DNA of 34,652 bases. Source: Candidatus Saccharimonadota bacterium (lineage in GTDB: Bacteria > Patescibacteriota > Saccharimonadia > Saccharimonadales > UBA4665). Of this stretch, positions 7,093 to 14,728 are shown in pieces. Made by a program: the position numbers and the translations under genes. Numbering within the stretch: the stretch's first letter is position 1; the number at the start of each line of letters is the position of its first letter. The notes under the pieces were generated by a model, which had not been told where the DNA came from, ran no database searches, and worked only from the letters and a program-made list of their open reading frames with translations. Where the stretch lies: contig PKXF01000001.1 of NCBI GenBank assembly GCA_003133385.1, forward strand, positions 1 through 34,652. The letters are read 5' to 3'.

Positions 7093-7557
7093 CTAGATAC
7101 CTAGTTGGTGGTCACAGGCACCAAGTTTGCCTGGGCGGCAGACTATCTGGTGCAGGCTTTGTAGGGTAGCAATTAGCTGAAACAGCTGGTCTTCACCTAG
7201 CCGGGCGAATTCCGGTCCGAAACTGCGCCTCATGATAGCGGTGGCCGCTTCAGTTACTTGCATACCAAGCGGCGTCGGCGCCGTGATATGCCGGCGGCGG
7301 TTAGTCGGGTCCTTTTTACTCATGAGCAGGCCCTTGCCTTTTAACAGTTTAATTTGCCGGCTGATGCTGGCTTCGGTCTGACCGAGCGAGTTGGCAATAG
7401 TAAGTTGCTGGACGCGGGGATTCCATTCTAAGACCATCAGCAGCTTGTACTGGCTTAGGCCAATGCCGAGTTGCTCTTGGAGCACTTGGTCATACTGTTT
7501 GGCCAAGACTTCAGAGATGTGCTGCAACAGATAACTGAGGTTTGTAGTCGGTCCCAT
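7093..7557 (-). CDS. MarR-family transcriptional regulator
   Basis: A 154-aa winged-helix DNA-binding protein, normally a homodimer that represses nearby genes and responds to small ligands. The helix-turn-helix is around residues 50-75 (LTIANSLGQTEASISRQIKLLKGK). The wing carries DPTNRRRHITAPTPLG, the family's D-x-R-x-x-x-I/L-x-x-T-x-x-G pattern. It follows ksgA by 18 bp on the same strand, so it may be co-transcribed with rpf-ksgA. It also has its own TAGAAT box ending nine bases before the ATG and no Shine-Dalgarno. Four C-terminal residue types (Cys139, Cys147 region) could be redox- or metal-sensitive, but this is only a guess. Ligand unknown. Confidence 0.88.
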   Translation of the reverse strand: MGPTTNLSYLLQHISEVLAKQYDQVLQEQLGIGLSQYKLLMVLEWNPRVQQLTIANSLGQTEASISRQIKLLKGKGLLMSKKDPTNRRRHITAPTPLGMQVTEAATAIMRRSFGPEFARLGEDQLFQLIATLQSLHQIVCRPGKLGACDHQLGI

Positions 7558-7575
7558 ATATTTGTAATTCTAGGC

Positions 7576-8376
7576 TCACACACTTAACGCGTCAAGAGTA
7601 AGGTTGTTGTAGAGTTTATACCACTCATCCAGGCTTAGGGTTTGGGCTCGCCGCTGCGGGTCAATTCCGGCCGTTTGGCAGATGTCCGCAGTTAGTGCGC
7701 GGTCAAGCTGTAAACCGCTGCTGAGCGTATTGAGCAAGGTTTTCCTGCGCTGTGAAAAGCCGGCTTTAATAATCCGGAAGAATTTAGCTTCATCCAGTCC
7801 CGGGAACAGCGGCTTTTGCCGCCACGTTAGGACCACTATTTGTGAGTCAACTTTAGGCGGCGGCGTGAATAATTTTGCCGGCACTTCACGGCCCAGGTCT
7901 ACCTGCCAGTAAAACTGCACAGTGACGCTAAGCAGTGACATGTCTCCGGGAACAGCCGATAGGCGCCTGGCGACTTCTTTTTGGATGAGCAAGGTGGCAG
8001 AGTGTGGCGGGTTGGCGGTTTCGCTTAAAGTCCTTAGCAGATGGCCGGTTAAATAGTACGGTATGTTAGCAACTACCTTATAGCCTGGTGGCAGGCTGGT
8101 GAAATCGTAGGCCAGGATGTCGCCGTTAACAACTTCCAGGTTTGGGGCTTTTAGCTTACCGGGCAGGTTGGCCGCCAGGATCTTATCTAGTTCAACGGCA
8201 ATGACGTGCTTGGCCCGGCTGGTCAATAGCGTGGTGAGCGTACCTGGTCCCGGGCCGATCTCCAAGACCGTATCACTAGGGCCGACGTCTGCACCGTGGC
8301 ACATAGCCTCCAGGCTGGCCGGGTCATTCAGCCAGTGTTGCCCGAGGGATTTCTTGGTTAAAGGCTGGTCAGGCAT
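7576..8376 (-). CDS. rsmA: 16S rRNA dimethyladenosine transferase KsgA/RsmA
   Basis: This SAM-dependent enzyme dimethylates two adjacent adenines in the 3' terminal helix of 16S rRNA during small-subunit maturation. Family signatures are KSLGQHWLNDP at the N-terminus, the SAM loop LEIGPGPGTLTTLL (from E39), an acidic ribose-binding site (VELD), and the catalytic N104-I-P-Y107. The C-terminus has FSQRRKTLLNTL. I place the start at MPDQPLTKKSLGQ, 266 aa, the usual family length. A longer frame from a TTG at 8433 would overlap the preceding gene and add residues the family lacks. The gene begins 11 bp after the RpfB-like gene ends. Confidence 0.95.
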   Translation of the reverse strand: MPDQPLTKKSLGQHWLNDPASLEAMCHGADVGPSDTVLEIGPGPGTLTTLLTSRAKHVIAVELDKILAANLPGKLKAPNLEVVNGDILAYDFTSLPPGYKVVANIPYYLTGHLLRTLSETANPPHSATLLIQKEVARRLSAVPGDMSLLSVTVQFYWQVDLGREVPAKLFTPPPKVDSQIVVLTWRQKPLFPGLDEAKFFRIIKAGFSQRRKTLLNTLSSGLQLDRALTADICQTAGIDPQRRAQTLSLDEWYKLYNNLTLDALSV

Positions 8377-8387
8377 ATTGGGGTTGC

Positions 8388-9614
8388 CTAATTCGACGGC
8401 GGGAACGCCGATATGCCTGTCCTGTAGTAGCAACCGGGGTTCTGCGAAGCCAGACCACCGCCGGATAGGTTGGTGTTCCTAACTATAGCCTGGTCCTGGA
8501 CTGAAGGTGCGGCGCTGCTTGGCAGGCCGCTGAGGCCCAGCCTTTCCCATGTCCCAAGTGAGAATTGGTAAGCACCGTAGTAGCCGTTGCCGGTGTCATC
8601 CTGGTAATTGCCGCCTGATTCGCAGTCGCGCAAGGCCGACAGCCAGGTACCCAGCGTACCGCTGACCGGAGCCGTACCGATTGCCACAATTTGGGTTACC
8701 GGCGGTTGTAGTTCGACCGATTGCAACTGGATTTTGACACCGGTTAACACGTTGACCTCATAGGTTATGAGCAGGGTGCCCGGAGAACCTTGCTGCTGCA
8801 CGGCACTGGTACCGACAGATAAGCTGGCATCGTCGACGTTTTGGACCGGTTCGGGGATGGGCTGGGTAGCGGTTACAACTTCCGTACCTTTGTGCAGGAT
8901 AAAGATTTGCTGGCTGGCGCTTATGGGCGTGCTGAGGGCCGGTTGCACGGTATCGCCGTTTTTAAGTATCAGGTGCTTTTCGATGAGCATTCCGCCGATA
9001 GTATCAGCGGCGGTGCGGGTCACAATCGGGGTGCCGTACAGGATCAAGCTAATTGGTACCGATGGCTTAATATTAACCGTTTTGCCGATGGCGCCACCGC
9101 TTATAAAGGCTGGGCTGGGCGTAGCCGTAACTTCATCCTCCGGATAGAGGCTGATTCCGGCTTGCTGGGCAATGGCTCTTGGGGTAGCGGCCGCGCTAAA
9201 GGTGTACGTTCTGGTGCTTCCCTGGACAATTTCCACCGGCGACGCCCTTAAAATGTTAATTCTAAAATCATTGGAGTTAATATGGGTCGTAATGCTCGGT
9301 TCAACTATATCGCCCTGGGCCAAGGTAATATGCAGGCTACTTAGCAGGGCGCCGACGCTCGGTTCGTTGCTGGGAACGGTTTGCTGGACCCCGTCACGGG
9401 TCACTATAACGATGTAGGCGTTGGACGCCGGGTGGTCAACCCGGTTGATAAACAGGAAAACCACGATGCTGATAACCAGCAGGACACTAAAGGTTGCAGC
9501 TATCGTCGCATAGGGGTGCCGGCTCATGATTTTCATTTTGCGTACGTGTTTGGGCCAACGCAGCCGGCGATAGCGCATGAACCGTAACTGTAATTTTTGA
9601 AGTCGGTGGCGCAT
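8388..9614 (-). CDS. RpfB-like cell-wall hydrolase (DUF348 repeats, G5, transglycosylase-like domain)
   Basis: A 408-aa membrane-anchored muralytic protein. A basic N-terminal tail (1-33) precedes a membrane helix (about 34-57). Ubiquitin-like DUF348-type segments follow (about 65-110, 115-175 and 180-240, each with 'V..LL....I.L..GD.V.P'), then a G5-like segment (about 260-318) and a C-terminal resuscitation-promoting-factor/lysozyme-like domain (about 322-395). In that domain LRDCESGGNY carries the expected catalytic glutamate E332, with a second Cys near the end for a disulfide. Known Rpf proteins cleave peptidoglycan and stimulate growth. It precedes ksgA, as rpfB or yabE does in Actinobacteria and Firmicutes. 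A TGCTACAAT box lies 15 bp before the ATG. Confidence 0.88.
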   Translation of the reverse strand: MRHRLQKLQLRFMRYRRLRWPKHVRKMKIMSRHPYATIAATFSVLLVISIVVFLFINRVDHPASNAYIVIVTRDGVQQTVPSNEPSVGALLSSLHITLAQGDIVEPSITTHINSNDFRINILRASPVEIVQGSTRTYTFSAAATPRAIAQQAGISLYPEDEVTATPSPAFISGGAIGKTVNIKPSVPISLILYGTPIVTRTAADTIGGMLIEKHLILKNGDTVQPALSTPISASQQIFILHKGTEVVTATQPIPEPVQNVDDASLSVGTSAVQQQGSPGTLLITYEVNVLTGVKIQLQSVELQPPVTQIVAIGTAPVSGTLGTWLSALRDCESGGNYQDDTGNGYYGAYQFSLGTWERLGLSGLPSSAAPSVQDQAIVRNTNLSGGGLASQNPGCYYRTGISAFPPSN

Positions 9615-9686
9615 ATATATAGATATACTATTGTAGCAAAATAGGCCTTAGCCTGACAGCATTAACAGGGGTGGGAATAATGTTTT

Positions 9687-11825
9687 TTACAGTTTTTTCA
9701 GGCCGGCAAAACTGACGTTCAGTTTCCGGGTTCCGCGGCCTTTAAAGTACACAACAGCGGTTTCGCCCTCTATTTCCATAACCGTGCCGACACCAAAAAC
9801 CTGGTGCTGCACGCTGTTGCCTTCGTAAAGCTCAGGTATGACGTACGGCTCGCTCGTTGGGGCGGGGTCAGGCGTCCTGACATCTTCAAAACCGGTGTTG
9901 CCTGCCGTAGTTTGGAAATTACTGTCTATCTCCGACAGGAAACGGCTGGGCGGGTTGTGCTGCATGCCACCGTACAGCAGGCGGCTGGCGGCAAAAATCA
10001 TGTATAGTTCGCTCCTGGCGCGAGTCATGCCGACGTAGCACAGCCGGCGTTCTTCTTCCATTTCGTTTTGGTCATACAACGCCCGGGAATGTGGGAAGAT
10101 CGATTCCTCCAGTCCGCTCATGAAAACGACCGGGAATTCCAAGCCTTTGGCGGCGTGCAAGGTCATCAGGGTTACGGCATCACCGTTAAAATCGGTGCCG
10201 TCTAGATCGCTTATTAAAGCTACCTCTTCTAAAAAGCCCTCAAGGCCGGCATCTTGGTATTCCTGGGCGACGCTGAGCAGTTCTTTGACGTTTTCCTGGC
10301 GGGTCTCGCCTTGGAGCGTGCCGTCGCTTAAGAAGTTCAGGTAGTCAATGCGTCTCAGCAGCGAGTCGATCAGGCCGGATACAGTTGAGGTTTGGCTGAC
10401 TTCGCGTAGGGATTCCAGGATATCGCTGAGCTCACTGAAGGCGGCCCGGGCTTTAGGGGTCAGTGCTTCGCAGCTACTCACCTGCGCTAAAGCGCTGTTT
10501 AGCGACAGGCTTTTATTTGTTTGCCAGGAGAAAAAGTGTTGCAAGCTGGTACCGCCAATACCTCTGGTCGGAATATTGACAATCCTCTCAAAGCTGACCC
10601 GGTCTTCCGGCTGGAAGATAATTCTCAGGTAAGCTACGATGTCTTTAATTTCTTTGCGGTCATAAAAACGTACCCCGCCGACAACCCGGTACGGCAGGCC
10701 GTAGTGGACGAAGTTTTCTTCAATCGAACGGCTTTGGGCATTGGTACGGTACAGCACGGCAAAATCTTTAAGGCGGTAGCGTCCGCTATCAACACCGAGG
10801 CGGACCCGGCGGATTATAGCTTCGCCTTCGGCCCGCTCGTTAGCGACGCTCAGCAGCTGGACCGGTAAACCATCTCCGGCGTCGGTCCAGAGCTTTTTGT
10901 CAGAGCGCTGGATATTTTTGGTAATGACGGCCTGGGCAGCGCTCAAGATGTTTTTAGTGCTGCGGTAGTTTTGCTCCAGCTTGATAACAGTGCAGTTTTT
11001 AAAATCCTTTTCAAACTTGAGGATATTCCGGAAATCGGCATTTCTAAAGCTGTAGACGCTTTGCCAGTCGTCACCGACCACGGCGATATTCTTATGTTCA
11101 TTAGTTAACAAGTTAACTAATTGGTATTGGGCGGTGTTGGTGTCCTGGTATTCATCTATCATGATGTAGCGGAACTGATTGCTCCATTTTTTGCGAATGT
11201 CCGGTTTGGTTTTTAACATGTGCACCGTCCGGTTGATTAGATCGTCAAAGTCCAGGGCTGAAGCTTCTTTTAAGGCTTTCTCATACGATGGATAAATTTG
11301 CGCGGCGGCTTTTTGGGCCGGGCTACTAGCCAGATTGGCATATTCGGCAGGCGTAAGCATGTCGTTTTTGGCACTGCTGAGCAACGTGCTTAAAAGACGC
11401 GGGGGAAAGGCCTTTTCATCTATTCTTAGTAGTTTGCTGACTTGCTTAACGGCGGCTTGGCGGTCGGACTCGTCAAAGATAACAAAGCTCCTGGGCACAC
11501 CGATGGCTTCCCCGTCGATTCTTAGCAGCCGCACGCAGATACCGTGAAAGGTACCCATATACGGCATGAAGCCGCGGTTGTCGGCCTTCTCGCCCAGCAA
11601 AACGGCCACGCGCTGACGCATCTCTTTGGCGGCTTTATTTGTAAACGTTACCGCCAAAATATTAAAAGGCGTAGCCTTGTTGGTAGCAATAAGGTAAGCA
11701 ATGCGGTGGGTCAGCGTTTTGGTTTTACCGGATCCGGCACCGGCCTGAATCAGAAGTGGCCCTTCAGTCGTTTCGACGGCCCGCCGTTGTTCCGGATTAA
11801 GTCCCGTAAGTAGCTGGTCTAACAC
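9687..11825 (-). CDS. pcrA: UvrD/PcrA-type superfamily 1A DNA helicase
   Basis: A 712-aa 3'-5' helicase for nucleotide-excision repair, replication restart and removal of RecA filaments. Motifs in order: LNPEQRRAV (Q motif), Walker A AGAGSGKT (28-35), TFTNKAAKEM, MIDEYQDTN (Walker B), VVGDDWQSVYSFRNA, LEQNYRST, TLHAAKGLEFPVVF and RRLCYVGMTRAR. The C-terminal 45 residues, HQVFGVGTVMEIEGE..., form the Tudor-like domain by which PcrA/UvrD binds RNA polymerase. Length matches PcrA. The start is GTG at 11825, with TAAAAT ending seven bases upstream and no Shine-Dalgarno, so the message is probably leaderless. Confidence 0.95.
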   Translation of the reverse strand: MLDQLLTGLNPEQRRAVETTEGPLLIQAGAGSGKTKTLTHRIAYLIATNKATPFNILAVTFTNKAAKEMRQRVAVLLGEKADNRGFMPYMGTFHGICVRLLRIDGEAIGVPRSFVIFDESDRQAAVKQVSKLLRIDEKAFPPRLLSTLLSSAKNDMLTPAEYANLASSPAQKAAAQIYPSYEKALKEASALDFDDLINRTVHMLKTKPDIRKKWSNQFRYIMIDEYQDTNTAQYQLVNLLTNEHKNIAVVGDDWQSVYSFRNADFRNILKFEKDFKNCTVIKLEQNYRSTKNILSAAQAVITKNIQRSDKKLWTDAGDGLPVQLLSVANERAEGEAIIRRVRLGVDSGRYRLKDFAVLYRTNAQSRSIEENFVHYGLPYRVVGGVRFYDRKEIKDIVAYLRIIFQPEDRVSFERIVNIPTRGIGGTSLQHFFSWQTNKSLSLNSALAQVSSCEALTPKARAAFSELSDILESLREVSQTSTVSGLIDSLLRRIDYLNFLSDGTLQGETRQENVKELLSVAQEYQDAGLEGFLEEVALISDLDGTDFNGDAVTLMTLHAAKGLEFPVVFMSGLEESIFPHSRALYDQNEMEEERRLCYVGMTRARSELYMIFAASRLLYGGMQHNPPSRFLSEIDSNFQTTAGNTGFEDVRTPDPAPTSEPYVIPELYEGNSVQHQVFGVGTVMEIEGETAVVYFKGRGTRKLNVSFAGLKKL

Positions 11826-11832
11826 TGTATGT

Positions 11833-11841
11833 ATTTTAGCA
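11833..11841 (-). promoter_or_regulatory. Extended -10 element of pcrA
   Basis: Minus strand TGC-TAAAAT is followed by seven bases and the GTG start of pcrA. Transcription should begin at the start codon or within a base of it. Confidence 0.45.
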
Positions 11842-11851
11842 GAAGAGCTGC

Positions 11852-12244
11852 TTACTCGCGGGAATTAGCAGTCAGTGAAAGGCCAAGACTCAAAAGGGCT
11901 GCATCAGAAGTTAGAAGCGTCATCCCTTCTACTTGAGCTTGGGCAATAAGCATGCGATCAAATGGATCGTGCTTACTTAGAGCAGGAAAATTCGCCAGGG
12001 CATCGGCGTGGACTACATCAAACGAAAGATTTTTAAGGCCGGCCGCAGCTACGTCTTCAAGTAAATCATCTGAAGATACAAGCTTACCAAGCATGGTCTT
12101 AATCCGAATCTCCAATATACTGACTGAAGATACATAGACTTCATCGGCATTTTCTATATACTGCTTAGCTTTTGGACCTAATGAGCGGCCGTCGGCTTGT
12201 GTGGTCAGCCAAATTAGCGCGTTGGTATCTAGAAGAATCTTCAA
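11852..12244 (-). CDS. vapC: PIN-domain toxin VapC, first module
   Basis: A PIN-fold ribonuclease, the toxin of a type II pair. The acidic metal-binding residues are visible: D6 in MKILLDTN, E45 in SILEIRI, and aspartates in HDPFDRMLIAQA and LLTSDAAL. I choose the TTG at 12242-12244, which overlaps the antitoxin stop (TTGA) and gives the family-typical MKILLDTN, as in the paralogue at 21741. A TTG four codons upstream is also open. It is translationally coupled to the antitoxin gene. VapC toxins cut tRNA or rRNA; the target here is unknown. Confidence 0.88.
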   Translation of the reverse strand: MKILLDTNALIWLTTQADGRSLGPKAKQYIENADEVYVSSVSILEIRIKTMLGKLVSSDDLLEDVAAAGLKNLSFDVVHADALANFPALSKHDPFDRMLIAQAQVEGMTLLTSDAALLSLGLSLTANSRE

Positions 12245-12495
12245 GTTTTGTCCCAATTCTTGCCGTAAAACATTTCTTGTATATCCGGATCTGCGCCCTC
12301 AGAACCTTTCTTTTTGTACATGAGCTTGCCAGAGGCTGTACCAAACTTTATCTTAATTTTTTTGGGTTTTGCAGCCATGAGTACAACTTCTTGCTCACCA
12401 TAACTGCCGATGTAGACAGGTGATCCCGACTTTGCCTCTTTAATATACTTCGACAAATTCGTCTTTGCATCATAAATTGTAACGACTTTACTCAT
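12241..12495 (-). CDS. Phd/YefM-family antitoxin, first module
   Basis: An 84-aa antitoxin. The N-terminal DNA-binding part (VVTIYDAKTNLSKYIKEAKSG) matches the Phd/YefM fold. The C-terminal tail (SEGADPDIQEMFYGKNWDKT) is expected to wrap around VapC. It is closely similar to the antitoxin at 22145 (shared DAKTNLSKYI, G..(V/I)YIG). It is expressed from a well-formed promoter whose -10 ends six bases before the ATG, so it is probably leaderless. It should repress its own promoter. Confidence 0.88.
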   Translation of the reverse strand: MSKVVTIYDAKTNLSKYIKEAKSGSPVYIGSYGEQEVVLMAAKPKKIKIKFGTASGKLMYKKKGSEGADPDIQEMFYGKNWDKT

Positions 12496-12501
12496 GGCTA
12501 C

Positions 12502-12530
12502 AGTATAAACGTCTGCCTAGACTTAGTCAA
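12502..12530 (-). promoter_or_regulatory. Promoter and likely operator of the first phd-vapC module
   Basis: TTGACT (12525-12530), a 17-bp spacer, and TATACT (12502-12507) form a near-consensus promoter, with the antitoxin ATG six bases after the -10. The spacer contains CTAGACTTAG (12517-12526 on the plus strand), nearly repeated in the second module's promoter, and a GTCT-AGGC-AGAC dyad. Both are candidate antitoxin-binding sites. Confidence 0.65.
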
Positions 12531-12585
12531 TACCAATAATCTGTGCAGGGGGGTTATTATAGGTCCCGTAGATATTATTGTTTTT

Positions 12586-13374
12586 CTAAGACTTTTGGCC
12601 GCTGTGGAGCATCTTATAGGCCGCTTCGACAATCCCGGCAAACTTGGCGTAGTTCAGGCTGGCGGCACCGGGCAGTAAGCCGTCAATGCCTTCCAGGCCG
12701 AGTATGCTAGGAACAAATTCGGTATCAACGCTGGCGCCGTAAATAACCCGCATGTCAGTCGCCATTTGTTCGCCGTACAGATCGCCTAATATTGACCGGA
12801 TCCACTTAATGGCGGCGTGGATCTCATCAGGTTTGGCAGGAATACCGTTGCCAAAGGTGCTGATGGCCCAGACCGGTTCGTAGGCTATTACTACCCGCTC
12901 GACTTCGTCTTCCGTCAAATTGGCGATAGCCGTCGTCAGCTGGTCGTGCAACACCCGCTTGGTCTCGCCGCTTTCCCTCTCGTGCTTGTTCTCACCGATG
13001 CACAGTATAGGCGTAATGTCGTTGCGTATGGCCGCTTGGACTTTGTTGCAGATCGTATCGAGGCTCTCGTTAAAGTAAATCCGCCGCTCCGAATGGCCGA
13101 CCAGTACGTAGTCGGCGATGCCGCGGAGCATGGTGAAGCTGACTTCACCGGTGTAGGCGCCCTCGTCCTTGTAATAGGCGTTCTGGGCCGCCAGGTGGAA
13201 TTTGCGTTGGTCGATTTCGCGCGAGATCGGCTGCAGGGCGAGCATGCTCGGCGCCAGCACAACCTCAATGTCGCGGTGCACCGGTATATGGTCGCTTAGC
13301 CTTTTGACTAGTAGGCTGGCCTCATGGATGGTGAGGTTCATTTTCCAGTTACCGACGATTAAAATGCGTTTCAT
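12586..13374 (-). CDS. tpiA: Triosephosphate isomerase
   Basis: Interconverts dihydroxyacetone phosphate and glyceraldehyde 3-phosphate in glycolysis. A barrel enzyme with the substrate lysine in GNWKMN, the electrophilic histidine in LVGHSERR and the catalytic glutamate in IAYEPVWAI, plus the phosphate-binding loop near YGASVD. I place the start at MKRILIVGNWKMN (263 aa). A GTG eight codons upstream directly abuts the pgk stop and is possible. It is the last gene of a pyk-pgk-tpiA run on the minus strand. A TACAAT box between the two possible starts might add an internal promoter. Confidence 0.95.
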   Translation of the reverse strand: MKRILIVGNWKMNLTIHEASLLVKRLSDHIPVHRDIEVVLAPSMLALQPISREIDQRKFHLAAQNAYYKDEGAYTGEVSFTMLRGIADYVLVGHSERRIYFNESLDTICNKVQAAIRNDITPILCIGENKHERESGETKRVLHDQLTTAIANLTEDEVERVVIAYEPVWAISTFGNGIPAKPDEIHAAIKWIRSILGDLYGEQMATDMRVIYGASVDTEFVPSILGLEGIDGLLPGAASLNYAKFAGIVEAAYKMLHSGQKS

Positions 13375-13398
13375 AGTGGTTATGTCTTTATTGTACAC

Positions 13399-14697
13399 TC
13401 ATTTTTTGTCTAGTAGCGCTTCTACGCCGGGTAATTTGTGGCCGGCCATCAGTTCCAAGCTGGCGCCGCCGCCGGTTGAAACGTGATCAAAAGCCCCTAG
13501 TAAGCCCCGTGATTCTACGTAACCTACGGTGTCGCCGCCGCCTACGACTACAAACGGCTTGTGGCCCAGATCACCTAGTAAGGCTTCAATAACCGTTTCC
13601 GTGCCGTGGGCTGTCGGCCCAATCGGTCCCTGTAAGCTAGGAGTTTCGGTCACCCCCATCGTGCCGTTCCAGACGACAGTTTTAGCCAGCTGCACGCCTC
13701 CGGCGATAAATGATGCGCTGAACGGCCCTATGTCCAGGATCCTCTCACGTTTACGGACCCGCATGGAGGACGTGGGTACCCGTTTAGGGTAGTTGGTAAT
13801 GTCGGCCACGCTGTTGCTGCCCCAATCGACAATCCTGGTGGGTGCCGTCTTGTCGATCCACTCGGCTACCACCACATCGTGAGGCATACTGAGCACGAAG
13901 GGCCGCTTCTTGGATTCGGCGGCCGCCCGCTTTAGGATGTCCTTGGCAACTTGCAGTTCGGTCCGGTCATAGATACTGTCACCAATATCGATGCCCTGGG
14001 CTACGAGGAACGGGTTGGCCAGGGCGCCGCCAATCGCTACGTAGTCGGCAATTTCAATAAAGCGTCTTAACAGTTCGATCTTGTCGGCCACTTTGGCGCC
14101 GCCAATTATGGCCATCAGCGGCCGTTTGGGCTCCTGCATAGTCGAGGTTATGGTATCGACTTCTTTTTCTAGCGATAAGCCGGCCACGCTGGGCAGAAAA
14201 TGGGTAACAGCGTCCATACTGGCACCGATGTGGTGGACCGAGGCAAAACAATCCTGTACGAAGACTTCGGCGCCGGAATCTTCAGCTAGGGACTTGGCGA
14301 AAGTTTGATCGTTAGCGTCTTCGCCCGGATAAAAACGGATGTTTTCAAGCATGACAATTTGCTTGGGTTTCATTTGATCGGTAGCCCTAATGACCTTGTC
14401 GCCAATGCAATCACTAACAAATGTTATGGGGTGCCCGAGCAGTTCCTCTAGCCGCTTGGCGACCGGCGCCAGGCTCATTTTGGGGTTTGGCACGCCGTCA
14501 GGGCGGCCCAGTTTGCCAATAATAACGATCCGGCAGTCAGCTTTTATAAGGGCATTGATGGTTGGCAGGTTGTTTCTCAAGCGGAAGTCGCTCATGACCT
14601 TTTTGCCATCAGCGCTTAAGGGGGCGTCAAGTTCGGCCCGTAGCAGGACGGTTTTGCCTTTGATGTTAATGTTACGGATTGTTTGTTTTGTGAACAT
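13399..14697 (-). CDS. pgk: Phosphoglycerate kinase, divergent active site
   Basis: Transfers phosphate from 1,3-bisphosphoglycerate to ADP in glycolysis. Recognisable blocks include SLAPVAKRLEELLG, LENIRFYPGED, GGAKVADKIELL, FVVVGGGDT and VSTGGGASLELMAG, and the length (432 aa from MFTKQTIRNI) is normal. I chose this ATG because AAGGGTGG lies just upstream; the frame also opens seven codons earlier. Several usually fixed positions differ: RVDFNVP is R20-AELDAP, HLGRP is KLGRP, AHRAHAS is VHHIGAS, and WNGPMGVFE is WNGTMGVTE. The basic residue of DFRLRNNLPTI is kept. It is probably still an active PGK of a divergent lineage. Confidence 0.92.
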   Translation of the reverse strand: MFTKQTIRNINIKGKTVLLRAELDAPLSADGKKVMSDFRLRNNLPTINALIKADCRIVIIGKLGRPDGVPNPKMSLAPVAKRLEELLGHPITFVSDCIGDKVIRATDQMKPKQIVMLENIRFYPGEDANDQTFAKSLAEDSGAEVFVQDCFASVHHIGASMDAVTHFLPSVAGLSLEKEVDTITSTMQEPKRPLMAIIGGAKVADKIELLRRFIEIADYVAIGGALANPFLVAQGIDIGDSIYDRTELQVAKDILKRAAAESKKRPFVLSMPHDVVVAEWIDKTAPTRIVDWGSNSVADITNYPKRVPTSSMRVRKRERILDIGPFSASFIAGGVQLAKTVVWNGTMGVTETPSLQGPIGPTAHGTETVIEALLGDLGHKPFVVVGGGDTVGYVESRGLLGAFDHVSTGGGASLELMAGHKLPGVEALLDKK

Positions 14698-14728
14698 ACC
14701 ACCCTTTAGCATAAGCAATCATATGCTT

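Noticed and set aside
8767-9251. Plus-strand ORFs within the RpfB-like gene
   Set aside because: They lie wholly inside a well-supported minus-strand gene and show no recognisable domain.
12817-13299. 160-aa plus-strand ORF opposite tpiA
   Set aside because: Shadow frame of a highly conserved gene; no ribosome site and no domain.
12241-14697. Alternative genetic code with UGA as Gly
   Set aside because: Genes such as pgk, the first phd and the ECF sigma end naturally at TGA with overlapping or adjacent downstream starts.
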